A DNA stretch of 64,000 bases from Alphaproteobacteria bacterium (GTDB lineage Bacteria; Pseudomonadota; Alphaproteobacteria; Micavibrionales; Micavibrionaceae). The stretch spans positions 248,001 through 312,000 of the forward strand of contig JAHDXS010000001.1 in assembly GCA_023384135.1 (NCBI GenBank), in the 5' to 3' direction. The position numbers were made by a program, and so were the translations under genes. A model generated the notes under the pieces. That model was given only the letters and a program-made list of their open reading frames with translations. It made no database searches and had not been told where the DNA came from. Below, piece by piece: positions 15,970 through 24,495 of this stretch. How positions within the stretch are numbered: the first letter of the stretch is position 1; every line of letters begins with the position of its first letter.

Positions 15970-18024
15970 ATGATCGCACCCCGAACCATCCCAACTGTCT
16001 CTGTCACCTATGCCCGCAACGGCACATCGACCAAGGCGAACGCCCTTGGAATGCGTCCCATGCAGGAGCGCGCTTTTGAAAAGCGCGGGGAGCAATATCT
16101 TCTCATCAAATCCCCGCCCGCCTCGGGCAAGAGCCGTGCGCTGATGTTCATCGCCCTCGACAAACTTGCCCATCAGGGGATCAAACAAGCCATCATCGTG
16201 GTGCCGGAAAAATCCATCGGCGCGAGTTTCAACGACGAACCGCTGACACAGTGCGGGTTTTCAGCAGACTGGCACGTCGAGCCGAAATGGAATCTCTGCA
16301 ACGCGCCGGGTTCCGATAATGGTGGCAAGGTTAAATCCGTTGAGGCGTTCTTGGGGAGCGCTGACAAGGTGCTGGTCTGCACCCACGCGACCTTCCGCTT
16401 CGCCGTGGATCAGTATGGCGTCGAGGCGTTCGATGACCGCCTGATCGCCGTGGACGAATTTCACCACGTCTCGGCCAGTCCCGACAACAAGCTTGGCCAA
16501 CATCTCGGCCAGTTCGTCGCCCGCGATAAAGTGCATATCGTGGCGATGACGGGTTCCTACTTCCGGGGCGACGCCGAAGCCGTCTTGGCCCCGCAGGATG
16601 AGGCGAAGTTCGATACCGTCACCTACACCTACTATGAGCAGCTCAACGGCTATGAGTATTTGAAACAGCTCGATATCGGTTATTTTTTCTATTCCGGCTC
16701 CTACGCCGAAGATATCCTGCGCGTCCTGAACCCCGCCGAGAAAACCATCGTCCACATTCCCAACGTCAATTCGCGTGAAAGCACGAAGGACAAGATCAAG
16801 GAAGTGGAGCACATCATCAGTGCATTGGGCGAATGGCAGGGAGCCGATCCGCATACCGGGTTCCAGCTTGTCAATACACCCGAAGGCCGTGTTCTGCGAA
16901 TTGCGGACCTCGTGGACGACGATCCGAACAAGCGCGAGCGCGTGTCCGCCGCCCTGAAGGACTCCACACAGAAGAACAACCGCGACTATGTGGACATCAT
17001 CATCGCGCTGGGCATGGCCAAGGAAGGCTTTGACTGGATTTGGTGTGAACACGCTTTGACGGTTGGCTATCGCTCCAGCCTCACCGAAATCGTGCAGATC
17101 ATCGGGCGTGCAACCCGCGATGCCCCCGGCAAGACCCGCGCCCGCTTCACCAATCTGATCGCCGAACCCGACGCTTCCGAGGAGGCCGTGACCGAGGCCG
17201 TCAACGATACCCTGAAGGCCATCGCCGCCAGCCTGCTCATGGAGCAGGTGCTTGCACCGCGCTTCAACTTCACGCCCAAGAATCCGGGCAGCGGCCCCGT
17301 CGAAGGCTTCGATTATGGCGAAGGCGGCTATGATCCGAACAAGGCGAATGTGGGCTTCAACGAGGAAACGGGGCAATTCCAGATCGAGATTAAGGGGCTT
17401 GCCGAACCGAAAAGCAAAGAGGCCGCCCGCATCTGTCAGGAAGATTTGAACGAGGTGATTGCCACCTTCATTCAGGATAAAACCGCCATTGAGCGCGGCC
17501 TGTTTGACGAAGAGCTTGTTCCCGAGGAGCTGACTCAGGTCCGTTTGGGCAAGATCATCAAGGACAAATACCCGGAACTCGACGAAGAGGATCAGGAGGC
17601 CGTTCGCCAACACGCTATCGCCGCGCTTACCCTCACCCAGCAGGCCAAAAAGATTGCTTTGGGGGGCGACAGCGACGAGCCAAGCGCGAATACCGCCTTG
17701 ATCGACGGTGTGCGGAGGTTTGCGATGGATGTGCGCGAACTCGATATCGACTTGATCGACCGCATTAACCCGTTCGGCGAAGCCTACGCGATCCTTGCCA
17801 AGACAATGAGCGAGGAAAGCCTGAGACAGGTTCATGCGGCAATTTCTGCAAGACGCACGGGCCTCACGCCTGAAGAGGCTAAAGACCTTGCTGTCCGCGC
17901 CTACCGCTTCAAGAAGGAACGCGGACGTCTCCCGTCGATCAGCTCGACCGACGCATGGGAAAAGCGCATGGCCGAGGGCGCGGCAGCATTCGTCCGTTTC
18001 AAGGATGAGGGCCGCTATGACTGA
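15970..18024 (+). CDS. DEAD/DEAH (ResIII-type) superfamily 2 helicase
   Basis: The 684-residue protein has Walker A SPPASGKS (residues 48-55), a DEFH Walker B (162-165), motif III MTGS (193-196) and motif VI around residue 376 (QIIGRATRDAPGKTRAR). It is a complete two-lobe SF2 motor of the type III restriction/ERCC3 kind. The C-terminal 250 residues are helical and charged and may bind partners. In restriction systems such motors translocate DNA between recognition and cleavage. It overlaps the following GIY-YIG gene by eight bases. Confidence 0.85.
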   Translation: MIAPRTIPTVSVTYARNGTSTKANALGMRPMQERAFEKRGEQYLLIKSPPASGKSRALMFIALDKLAHQGIKQAIIVVPEKSIGASFNDEPLTQCGFSADWHVEPKWNLCNAPGSDNGGKVKSVEAFLGSADKVLVCTHATFRFAVDQYGVEAFDDRLIAVDEFHHVSASPDNKLGQHLGQFVARDKVHIVAMTGSYFRGDAEAVLAPQDEAKFDTVTYTYYEQLNGYEYLKQLDIGYFFYSGSYAEDILRVLNPAEKTIVHIPNVNSRESTKDKIKEVEHIISALGEWQGADPHTGFQLVNTPEGRVLRIADLVDDDPNKRERVSAALKDSTQKNNRDYVDIIIALGMAKEGFDWIWCEHALTVGYRSSLTEIVQIIGRATRDAPGKTRARFTNLIAEPDASEEAVTEAVNDTLKAIAASLLMEQVLAPRFNFTPKNPGSGPVEGFDYGEGGYDPNKANVGFNEETGQFQIEIKGLAEPKSKEAARICQEDLNEVIATFIQDKTAIERGLFDEELVPEELTQVRLGKIIKDKYPELDEEDQEAVRQHAIAALTLTQQAKKIALGGDSDEPSANTALIDGVRRFAMDVRELDIDLIDRINPFGEAYAILAKTMSEESLRQVHAAISARRTGLTPEEAKDLAVRAYRFKKERGRLPSISSTDAWEKRMAEGAAAFVRFKDEGRYD

Positions 18025-19216
18025 CCTCGATCTTGACGAACTGCGCGCCGAACTCGACGACTTCGCCCAGCCCGAGAAGAAGGGTGGGCGCTCTGCGCGT
18101 GAAGAGCGCATCATCGCGGGCTTTGAAGAGATTCAGCGCTTTGTCGATCAACACGGACGCGCTCCGCAGCACGGCGAAGGAAATGACATTTTCGAACGGC
18201 TTTATGCCGTCCGGCTCGACCGCTTGCGCTCCCTTGAAGAATGCCGCGCCCTTCTCAATCCGCTCGACCGTCAGGGGCTGTTCACCGGAGACGGGGCCGC
18301 CACCGTTGCAGTGACAGAGGCCATCGACGACGACGAGTTGCTTGCCGAGATGCAAGGCGCGGCGGGCGCAACCGACATCACGGAGCTGCGTCATGTCCGA
18401 TCCGCCGCAGAAAAGCGGGCGGCAGAAGAAATCGCCAATCGCCAGAAGTGTGAGGACTTCGACACATTCAAGCCGCTCTTCAAGGCGTTAGAGCGCGACC
18501 TCGATACGGGTGTGCGTATCACCCGTCAGATCAGGAAGGACGCGGGCTTCCTGAAGACCGACATCAAGCAAGGCGAATTTTTTATCCTCGGGGGCCAAAT
18601 CGCTTACGTCGCCGAGGTGGGTGAATGGTTCAAAGCACCAAACGGCGAGAATGACGCCCGCCTTCGTGTGATCTACTCGAACGGCACGGAAAGCGACCTG
18701 CTTCTTCGCTCCCTGCAACGGGCGCTCTACAAGGACGACGCCAGCCGCCGAATATCCGAACCGAGCGCAGGGCCGCTGTTTTCCGGGGAGAGCAGCGAGG
18801 ACGATTTGGCCAGCGGAACGATTTATGTACTGCGAAGCAAGTCCGATCATCCCATTGTCGTGCAACACCGTGAGGTTCTACACAAGATCGGCGTAACTGG
18901 CGGCGACGTGGAGCGACGCATTGCCAACGCCAAGCTCGATCCAACATTTCTTTTGGCAGATGTGGAGATATTCGCAACCTACAAGCTGTCAAACATCAAT
19001 CGGACAAAATTGGAAAACCTCATTCACCGAATTTTCGATACTGCGCGGCTCAATATTGAGATCAAGGACCGCTTTGGAAATCCTGTAATCCCGCGGGAAT
19101 GGTTTCTCGTGCCGTTCTCGGTTGTCGATGAAGCCATTGAACGGATCAAGGACGGTAGCATTAAGAGTTACAAGTACGACCAACAGCAAGCCCGCCTAAT
19201 TCGTATAAGGACTTGA
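18017..19216 (+). CDS. GIY-YIG nuclease-like protein (T5orf172/MUG113 type)
   Basis: ATG 18017 overlaps the helicase stop; an upstream extension to 17834 lies wholly inside the helicase and is rejected. The 399-residue product has a helical, charged N-terminal half. Its GIY-YIG domain follows: GTIYVLRS (residues 267-274), HKIGVTGGDVERRI (289-302) with the catalytic Arg, and a Glu at 333 (RTKLENLIHRIF). The Tyr of YIG is replaced by Lys (KIG), as is usual in the T5orf172 branch. As last gene of the coupled operon it gives the system a second nuclease domain. Confidence 0.82.
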   Translation: MTDLDLDELRAELDDFAQPEKKGGRSAREERIIAGFEEIQRFVDQHGRAPQHGEGNDIFERLYAVRLDRLRSLEECRALLNPLDRQGLFTGDGAATVAVTEAIDDDELLAEMQGAAGATDITELRHVRSAAEKRAAEEIANRQKCEDFDTFKPLFKALERDLDTGVRITRQIRKDAGFLKTDIKQGEFFILGGQIAYVAEVGEWFKAPNGENDARLRVIYSNGTESDLLLRSLQRALYKDDASRRISEPSAGPLFSGESSEDDLASGTIYVLRSKSDHPIVVQHREVLHKIGVTGGDVERRIANAKLDPTFLLADVEIFATYKLSNINRTKLENLIHRIFDTARLNIEIKDRFGNPVIPREWFLVPFSVVDEAIERIKDGSIKSYKYDQQQARLIRIRT

Positions 19217-19266
19217 ACAATATCAATAAATGACCCACAATTCAATTTTGTAGGGAAGGAGTTGTT

Positions 19267-19449
19267 ATGGAATACATGACGTTCGATCTTTGGAACTTCA
19301 TCGGCGGGCTTGTTGCTGGCGGTATTGGCGGCGCGCTTCTGACTCTTAAGTTCACCAAAAACCAGCGGGCGAATGGAAGTGGAACTACCGTAGACCAAGC
19401 GAAATCCACGGCGGGCGGGGACATCGTCGGACGGGATAAAAGAAGCTAA
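19267..19449 (+). CDS. small single-pass membrane protein of the ABC-3C operon
   Basis: ATG 19267 sits behind GGAAGGAG. The 60-residue product has one glycine-rich transmembrane helix (FIGGLVAGGIGGALLTL, about residues 11-27), a short linker and the tail TAGGDIVGRDK. The tail motif AGGDIV-x-(R/G)DK is repeated near the N-terminus of the next gene product, so the two proteins probably share a binding partner. A membrane-acting effector is plausible because small membrane proteins serve as killing components in several defence systems; this is inference. Confidence 0.6.
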   Translation: MEYMTFDLWNFIGGLVAGGIGGALLTLKFTKNQRANGSGTTVDQAKSTAGGDIVGRDKRS

Positions 19450-19469
19450 CCGTCCTAAGAGCCAAAAAA

Positions 19470-20039
19470 GTGAGCAGAGTCAGTCAGCAGCATTCAAAGG
19501 CAGGGGGAGACATTGTCGCAGGCGACAAGGTCACTACATTCAATGATGCACCGAAGGGCAAGATTGAGAAGCTCCTGAAAAAGCTTCAAGAGCAATACGA
19601 CGGCGACGAAGCAACCCAGAGCATCATAGACGAGCTCGCCCGATATCACTCTCGACGCACGCCAGACGGTGTGTCCGGTCTAGAAGCCAAGCTCGAAGCA
19701 GCAGGAAAGTGTGACTCTTTTGACGACGCCATTGAAAAGAAAGAAATGTTTGCCAAGCTTCTTCAGAAATGGACTATGTACTCATCGGCCCAATTAATCT
19801 TTTCCCACATTTTAGCGAAGGCGGAAATCGAGTTTACTCAGGTTATCTATCCGCAAATACCGAGCAAAACGGAGACAGAAATCAACGCACTCGTAATCGA
19901 GCGTATCGTAAGCCCAATTGTTGAGGAATGCGGTGATGAGCTGCTCGCGATAAATCACAGTCTCGTTTTGGGCATGGTCTATTGGTTGGCCGAACAGTGC
20001 TTTATTCGCTGGCATCATCCGAAGCAGGCTACGCAATGA
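19470..20039 (+). CDS. ABC-3C-associated protein with GGDIV motif
   Basis: A GTG at 19470 opens a 189-residue frame beginning MSRVSQQHSKAGGDIVAGDK. After this motif come about 160 residues of helix (IEKLLKKLQEQYDGDEATQS, and later LIFSHILAKAEIEF, IERIVSPIVEECGDELL). The stop overlaps the next start (ATGA 20036-20039). I assign it to an ABC three-component system because of the coupled middle component and ATPase that follow; the protein alone would be unclassifiable. The helical part is likely the domain that contacts the other components. Confidence 0.6.
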   Translation: MSRVSQQHSKAGGDIVAGDKVTTFNDAPKGKIEKLLKKLQEQYDGDEATQSIIDELARYHSRRTPDGVSGLEAKLEAAGKCDSFDDAIEKKEMFAKLLQKWTMYSSAQLIFSHILAKAEIEFTQVIYPQIPSKTETEINALVIERIVSPIVEECGDELLAINHSLVLGMVYWLAEQCFIRWHHPKQATQ

Positions 20040-20557
20040 CTCAGCTCACGTACAATGAAGCATTTGATCCTTATCACGCGACCTTCCGGTTTTTGCGTCT
20101 CTGGAAAGGATGTGGGCTTGTCGGAAAAACCCACTTCGATATGCTCCGCATTCTGGATTTCTATTTGTTATTTCCTTTCCGTATACAGAATATGTCCCTG
20201 TTTTCTGAAGATCGTGGGTGGCGAAAAATTAGTAAGCGTTATGACGATCGCAAGCCTTACGGCGAACTCCCTGACGACGTTTCAATCTTTTCAAGAATGG
20301 AGCCATTTCAGCGCGCGGCAGTAACTTCCCTTGTAAATGCGGGCTTTTTATCGGCTGATGCTTGGCACTGCAATCAAATCGAATTCGTAGGCGGCAATTT
20401 AACATCGGAACTTGAAATGAGGTGCTCGGAGCTCAACGTTTCAATGCGCGACGTAATTAATGTCCTGTGCAGCATTAAGGAGCGATATCCGCTTCTCGGG
20501 CGCAACGGACTGAAAGATCGAACAGGACTCTTGGAGTACAGGTATGACGCGGTTTGA
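20036..20557 (+). CDS. ABC-3C middle component
   Basis: ATG 20036 overlaps the previous stop, giving 173 residues. The segments NEAFDPYHATFRFLRLW and ILDFYLLFPFRIQNM, then MEPFQRAAVTSLVNAGFL, match what I know of the middle-component families (MC5-like) that link ABC-type ATPases to effectors in ABC-3C systems. Such proteins are winged-helix-like adaptors. It overlaps the ATPase gene by 14 bases. The family number is from memory. Confidence 0.65.
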   Translation: MTQLTYNEAFDPYHATFRFLRLWKGCGLVGKTHFDMLRILDFYLLFPFRIQNMSLFSEDRGWRKISKRYDDRKPYGELPDDVSIFSRMEPFQRAAVTSLVNAGFLSADAWHCNQIEFVGGNLTSELEMRCSELNVSMRDVINVLCSIKERYPLLGRNGLKDRTGLLEYRYDAV

Positions 20558-22457
20558 GCCCTGCCTGATAGTTAAGAGGATGGTCGTAAAGCGGCGCGCG
20601 TCAGTTGCCTATGACGAGCATTTCCATCTAGGCGTCAACGTCGTGCGGGGTGATAACTCTTCGGGTAAATCAACGATTCTGAACTTCATATTCTTCGGAC
20701 TTGGTGGTGATCTCAGCAAAGATGACTGGAGCGAGCACGCACTGAAATGCGACTTCGTTTGGATTGAGGTAGAGTATAACGGCAAGCCAGCTGTTCTGCG
20801 AAGAGCCATAGATGTGAACTCGTTGTCTCCAATGGAAATTTTCGGTGGTCGGTATGATGATGCTCTTATTGCGCCTATCGAGGAATGGGCAAAGTATCCC
20901 TATTCACGCTCAAGAAATGCGGAGAGTTTTTCACAAGCTATCTTTCGCCTGCTTGGCATGCCGGATGTTGCCGTTGAGGGCACTTCGAGTATAACTATCC
21001 ATCAAGTATTAAGATTACTCTATGCCGATCAACTTAGCCCAATTGAAAACCTCTTCCGTTTCGAAGGTTATGACCCCGAAAACCTTCGCGAAGCCGTCGG
21101 TAATTTACTCTGCGGCGCATTTGATGCCGAGATATATGAACTTCAACAACGCCGCAGACTTCGCGATAAGGAATATTCAGAAGCCTCAGCAGAGCTAAGG
21201 AGTATTTTCAAAGTTGTGGGCGGGGATGAGAGTCTTGGGCTTGAGTGGGTGCAGCAAAAGCGCAAAGCGCTGGTTGAGGAGCGTGAGGAATTGCTGGGGC
21301 ATATCGCCACGGCTGAAGAGGAGTTCTATGCCAAGAGGTCCGATGAGAAGATCACGATTTCAGCTCAGAAATCTGTTTTCAAAGAAGTTCAACAGCTTCA
21401 GCGAGAACTTCAAGATATTCGCGCTTCCATCGGCGCATTAGAATTTGAGATTGCTGACTCCGATGCCTTTATTGCTACGCTGCGCCAAAGGCTTGAAGCG
21501 CTTAAGGATGCCGATTTGACATCGTCGGTTGTTGAGACGATCCACTTCGCTACCTGCCCATCCTGTTATGCTGAGATATTGGAAAACGATGAAACTATAG
21601 CCGCTTGCCATTTATGCAAAACACCGCTCGATACCCAGCGGGCTCGTGATCGAGTTGTCGGTTTAATGAACGATCTCTCAATTCAGGTCAGGCAATCGGA
21701 AAGGCTGCAAGGTGTTCGACAATATCGTCTCAAGGCTCTGGAGTTGAAGTATGCGAGCACCGAGAATGAATGGAAACTAAAGGCCAAAGAGCTGACAGGG
21801 TTGAGCGTTCTGCCGACTTCCAAGGTGCGGGACAAAATCCGCGAGCTACACCGGAGGCTTGGTTATATTGATAAATCAATCGAGGATACCGATGAACAGC
21901 TTAATCTTGCTAACCGGATTGGGGATCTGTCAGCCCGTAAGGCGGCTCTCGATGCAGAACTAAAGGATTTAGACGCCTGTATTGAGGGCCTCAAACGCAG
22001 CCAGACAGACCGATTGAGGACTGCGCGTCGATCTATCGAGAGAAAGACAATCGAGCTGCTGAAGGGCGACCTTAAACGACAGGACTCTTTCGAAGACCCA
22101 AAGCATGTCGATTTCTCTTTCGCTAAAAACATGATCACCGTTGACGAACATACCTATTTTTCAGCAAGCTCGCGGGTGGTGCTGAAGACTTCTTTCCTAG
22201 TTGGATTCCTTGCTGCTGCTCTAGAGGATGAGGCTTTCCGTCACCCACGTTTTCTGATGATCGATATCACCGAAGACAAAGGTATGGAACAAGAGCGAAG
22301 CCACAATTTCCAAGAGCAAGTTGTTCGGGTGTCAGCGGAATCGGAAGTAGAGCATCAGATTATTCTGGCGACAGCGATGCCGTCCCCAAAGCTTGATAAA
22401 GACGCTTTTGTTGGCAAGTTCTCTACTCGCGACAACGGGACACTCGCATTCATTTGA
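20544..22457 (+). CDS. ABC-type (SMC/Rad50-like) ATPase of an ABC-3C system
   Basis: This 637-residue protein has Walker A GDNSSGKS (residues 36-43). Helical arms follow (about 210-330 and 375-500), separated by a zinc ribbon with CPSC (338-341) and CHLC (355-358). Walker B lies in RFLMIDITEDKG (569-580), ahead of a QER segment. The usual LSGGQ signature is replaced by a diverged ASSRVVLKTS stretch. This layout is that of ABC-3C ATPases, thought to sense invading nucleic acid or nucleoprotein and license an effector. It is the last gene of the coupled operon; base composition is lower in GC than the neighbouring restriction-like genes. Confidence 0.8.
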   Translation: MTRFEPCLIVKRMVVKRRASVAYDEHFHLGVNVVRGDNSSGKSTILNFIFFGLGGDLSKDDWSEHALKCDFVWIEVEYNGKPAVLRRAIDVNSLSPMEIFGGRYDDALIAPIEEWAKYPYSRSRNAESFSQAIFRLLGMPDVAVEGTSSITIHQVLRLLYADQLSPIENLFRFEGYDPENLREAVGNLLCGAFDAEIYELQQRRRLRDKEYSEASAELRSIFKVVGGDESLGLEWVQQKRKALVEEREELLGHIATAEEEFYAKRSDEKITISAQKSVFKEVQQLQRELQDIRASIGALEFEIADSDAFIATLRQRLEALKDADLTSSVVETIHFATCPSCYAEILENDETIAACHLCKTPLDTQRARDRVVGLMNDLSIQVRQSERLQGVRQYRLKALELKYASTENEWKLKAKELTGLSVLPTSKVRDKIRELHRRLGYIDKSIEDTDEQLNLANRIGDLSARKAALDAELKDLDACIEGLKRSQTDRLRTARRSIERKTIELLKGDLKRQDSFEDPKHVDFSFAKNMITVDEHTYFSASSRVVLKTSFLVGFLAAALEDEAFRHPRFLMIDITEDKGMEQERSHNFQEQVVRVSAESEVEHQIILATAMPSPKLDKDAFVGKFSTRDNGTLAFI

Positions 22458-22590
22458 TTTTATTTTCGTGTAACGCATCAACATCTAAAAATCACGTTGG
22501 ACTTCCCTTGCACGATTAGATTTTGACCGCCGGCCTGCGGCGGACTTGTGTCTCAGCATTGCTTAGGGCTGCGCCCTCGCGCGCATCAAG

Positions 22591-22643
22591 AAAAATAGAC
22601 GGTTCCCGAGGCTCGGCTGTGCCTGCGCCCGCCGTCGATTTTT
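22591..22643. terminator. imperfect inverted repeat, possible terminator of the ABC-3C operon
   Basis: AAAAATAGACGG at 22591-22602 pairs with CCGTCGATTTTT at 22632-22643 (11 of 12 bases), enclosing a GC-rich inner loop with its own short pairings. The right arm ends in a T-run on the plus strand and the left arm in a T-run on the minus strand. It lies in the 230-base gap between the ABC-type ATPase and ardA. The gap also holds two small GC hairpins (near 22525-22542 and 22565-22575). Confidence 0.4.
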
Positions 22644-22687
22644 CCTGACGCTTGCGCACCTGCCGTTCGCCACTTGGGCAGGGTTGC

Positions 22688-23242
22688 ATGAGCAACCCAT
22701 TTCCTACGAAAGAAATACCTCCGATGACGGACGAAGCTAAAACCATCAGAATCTATGTAGCCTGTTTAGCCGCTTACAATAACGGCATCCTGCACGGGCG
22801 CTGGATCGATGCCACTTTAGGCGAAGATCATATTTCGGACGGCATCAAGGCCATGCTGGCCGCGTCCCCAATCCCCGGAGCCGAAGAACACGCCATCCAC
22901 GATTACGAGGGCTTTGAGGGCGTGGCTTTAGGTGAAAACGAGAGTGTGCAGCGCGTTGCCGAACTGGCCGCGTTTATTGGGGAACATGGCGCGATTGCCG
23001 GGAAGCTGGTCGAGTATTTCGGCGATCTTGAGGAAGCCAAGGAGGCGCTTGAAGACCGCTATTGCGGCGTTCATTCATCCGTGGCCGATTTCGCGCAGGA
23101 GATCACCGAAGAAACCACGCAGATTCCGCAGAACCTGCAATACTACATCGACTATGAGCGCATGGCCCGCGATCTGGAAATGTCCGATATCCTCGCCATC
23201 GAAACGGGCTTCGAGGAAGTACATATTTTCTGGCAAGGCTGA
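22688..23242 (+). CDS. ardA: antirestriction protein ArdA
   Basis: From ATG 22688 (MSNPF) the product is 184 residues; a start at Met 22724 (MTDEAK) is also possible. The segments RIYVACLAAYNNGILHGRWI and HAIHDYEGFEGVALGENES are the ArdA signature, and the protein is very acidic as expected of a B-form DNA mimic. ArdA dimers bind type I restriction enzymes and protect incoming single-stranded-to-double-stranded plasmid DNA during transfer. Its presence supports a conjugation-borne lifestyle for the element. It does not obviously inhibit the MmeI-like system nearby. Confidence 0.88.
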   Translation: MSNPFPTKEIPPMTDEAKTIRIYVACLAAYNNGILHGRWIDATLGEDHISDGIKAMLAASPIPGAEEHAIHDYEGFEGVALGENESVQRVAELAAFIGEHGAIAGKLVEYFGDLEEAKEALEDRYCGVHSSVADFAQEITEETTQIPQNLQYYIDYERMARDLEMSDILAIETGFEEVHIFWQG

Positions 23243-23283
23243 AACGCTTGGCGAAAGCGCGGAATACCGCGCTTTCCCTCCGC

Positions 23284-23604
23284 TCAGCGGACTGCGTTGA
23301 ACGGCCTTCGCGTCATCTGATCGTACAGCCCCAGAAACTCAGGGTATGCCTGTTCGCAGCTACCCGGTTCGCGGGCCTTGAGCTCCTGATACGCACCGAT
23401 TGAATCGGCGATCCTGTAGGGATCGCGTTGCAACACAATCGCCAGCCGGATCAACGGCGACGGCAGCTTGAGCACCACCGACACGTGGAAGCCCACCCAA
23501 TACATCGACGCTATATCTGCATCCCGCTCATTGAAATGACGCGCGGCGACGCGGCGCGCCGCTGCTATGAGCGTGAGAATCTGGACGCGCTGCTTCGGGT
23601 CCAT
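23284..23604 (-). CDS. hypothetical protein downstream of parE
   Basis: The 106-residue helical protein starts nine bases after the parE stop and is presumably the third gene of the parD-parE transcript. It begins MDPKQRVQILTLIAAARRVA and contains HFNERDADIASMYWVGFHVS. No family is recognised. It may be unrelated to toxin-antitoxin function and simply belong to the mobilization operon. Confidence 0.55.
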   Translation of the reverse strand: MDPKQRVQILTLIAAARRVAARHFNERDADIASMYWVGFHVSVVLKLPSPLIRLAIVLQRDPYRIADSIGAYQELKAREPGSCEQAYPEFLGLYDQMTRRPFNAVR

Positions 23605-23613
23605 TTGACGGCT

Positions 23614-23928
23614 TCATTCTCCGGGCGGATCGTTTGCCCAATCTTCGCGGCCATGCCGTATGCGGATGATATCGAGATGATCTTCTTCGATCTTGTAGAT
23701 GATGATATGCGAGCCCACGGGATGGACCCGCACGGGCGGGGTGAGTTCTGGACGTTCGCGCGCGATTTCCGGCTGCTTCGAGAGAAGGTCCAAGCCCGCC
23801 GTCAGTTGGCGGATGTAGATTTCCGCCTGATCGACCGACCATTGCTTGGCCGTGTAGAGCCAGATGGCTTCGAGATCATCGAGCGCGCGCGGCCTCAGCC
23901 GGTAGGGTTTAGGTTTGTTTGACGCCAT
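23614..23928 (-). CDS. parE: ParE-type toxin (RelE/ParE superfamily)
   Basis: The 104-residue product has the RelE/ParE fold signature: YRLRPRALDDLEAIWLYTAK at the N-terminus, then RPELTPPVRVHPVGSHIIIY and a C-terminal LDIIRIRHGREDW. ParE members poison DNA gyrase; RelE members cut mRNA, and the absence of RelE catalytic Lys/Arg-His clusters with the VHPVGSHIIIY pattern favours ParE. It overlaps the antitoxin gene by 20 bases. Likely role is post-segregational retention of the element. Confidence 0.85.
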   Translation of the reverse strand: MASNKPKPYRLRPRALDDLEAIWLYTAKQWSVDQAEIYIRQLTAGLDLLSKQPEIARERPELTPPVRVHPVGSHIIIYKIEEDHLDIIRIRHGREDWANDPPGE

Positions 23929-24160
23929 GCTTCTCCCGCATTGCGCCTAGAAACCCATCGACTGAGAAACCTTTCGCTTCGCCGCTCGCCAAACCCTCAT
24001 CAATGAGGTCCTGCATAGACGCGATCTTGGCGGCGCGTTCCTGATCCTTGCGGATCAGATCGCGCACATAGTCGCTCGCGTTGGCGTAACGGCCTGTCGC
24101 CGCCTGCGCTTCGACCCATTCCTTCATCGGATCGGGAAGGGAAACATTCATGGTCGCCAT
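23909..24160 (-). CDS. parD: ParD-type antitoxin
   Basis: ATG 24160 follows GGAAAGGAGG and gives 83 residues beginning MATMNVSLPDPMKEWVEAQA, the RHH strand and helix typical of ParD/CopG antitoxins. A helical C-terminus (DEGLASGEAKGFSVDGFLGA) then wraps the toxin. ParD dimers repress the parDE promoter, which should lie in the 70 bases upstream of 24160. The 5' extension to 24211 has no ribosome site. Confidence 0.85.
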   Translation of the reverse strand: MATMNVSLPDPMKEWVEAQAATGRYANASDYVRDLIRKDQERAAKIASMQDLIDEGLASGEAKGFSVDGFLGAMREKHGVKQT

Positions 24161-24231
24161 ATCGGGCCTCCTTTCCCTTCCAGTATGCCATTCTTTGCCA
24201 AAGTCTGCCATAAAATTCTACCCCACCAGTC

Positions 24232-24495
24232 TCAGTTCAGCACCCGGTCTTGCAGGCGGAAAGGGTTATGGAGCGCACCCCACGCGGCTAGCAGTTCGGC
24301 ATCGGGCATCACTGCAAACCTCGCTTTGAGCGCGGAAATGTCCGGCGTCAGGCCGTTCGCTTTCATCTCAAGCAGGTTCAGACGCAGGATTTTGAAAGGC
24401 TGACGCATGAACATGGGGTGCATGTCCAAGGCGATCAGCAGTGTTTCCAGATCGGCGAGAACGGATTCCTCCTGTGTTGGCAATTCTGGGCACAT
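24232..24495 (-). CDS. hypothetical protein of 87 residues
   Basis: The product (MCPELPTQEESVLADLETLL...) is helical with a Met-rich middle (MHPMFMRQPFKILRLNLLEM). Its start overlaps the stop of the 243-residue gene upstream (TGATG at 24493-24497), so both are co-translated. No family is recognised. Confidence 0.6.
   Translation of the reverse strand: MCPELPTQEESVLADLETLLIALDMHPMFMRQPFKILRLNLLEMKANGLTPDISALKARFAVMPDAELLAAWGALHNPFRLQDRVLN

Noticed and set aside
16261-18114. 617-residue open frame on the minus strand
   Set aside because: It lies wholly antisense to the helicase and GIY-YIG genes, whose motifs are unmistakable; high G+C leaves long open shadows.
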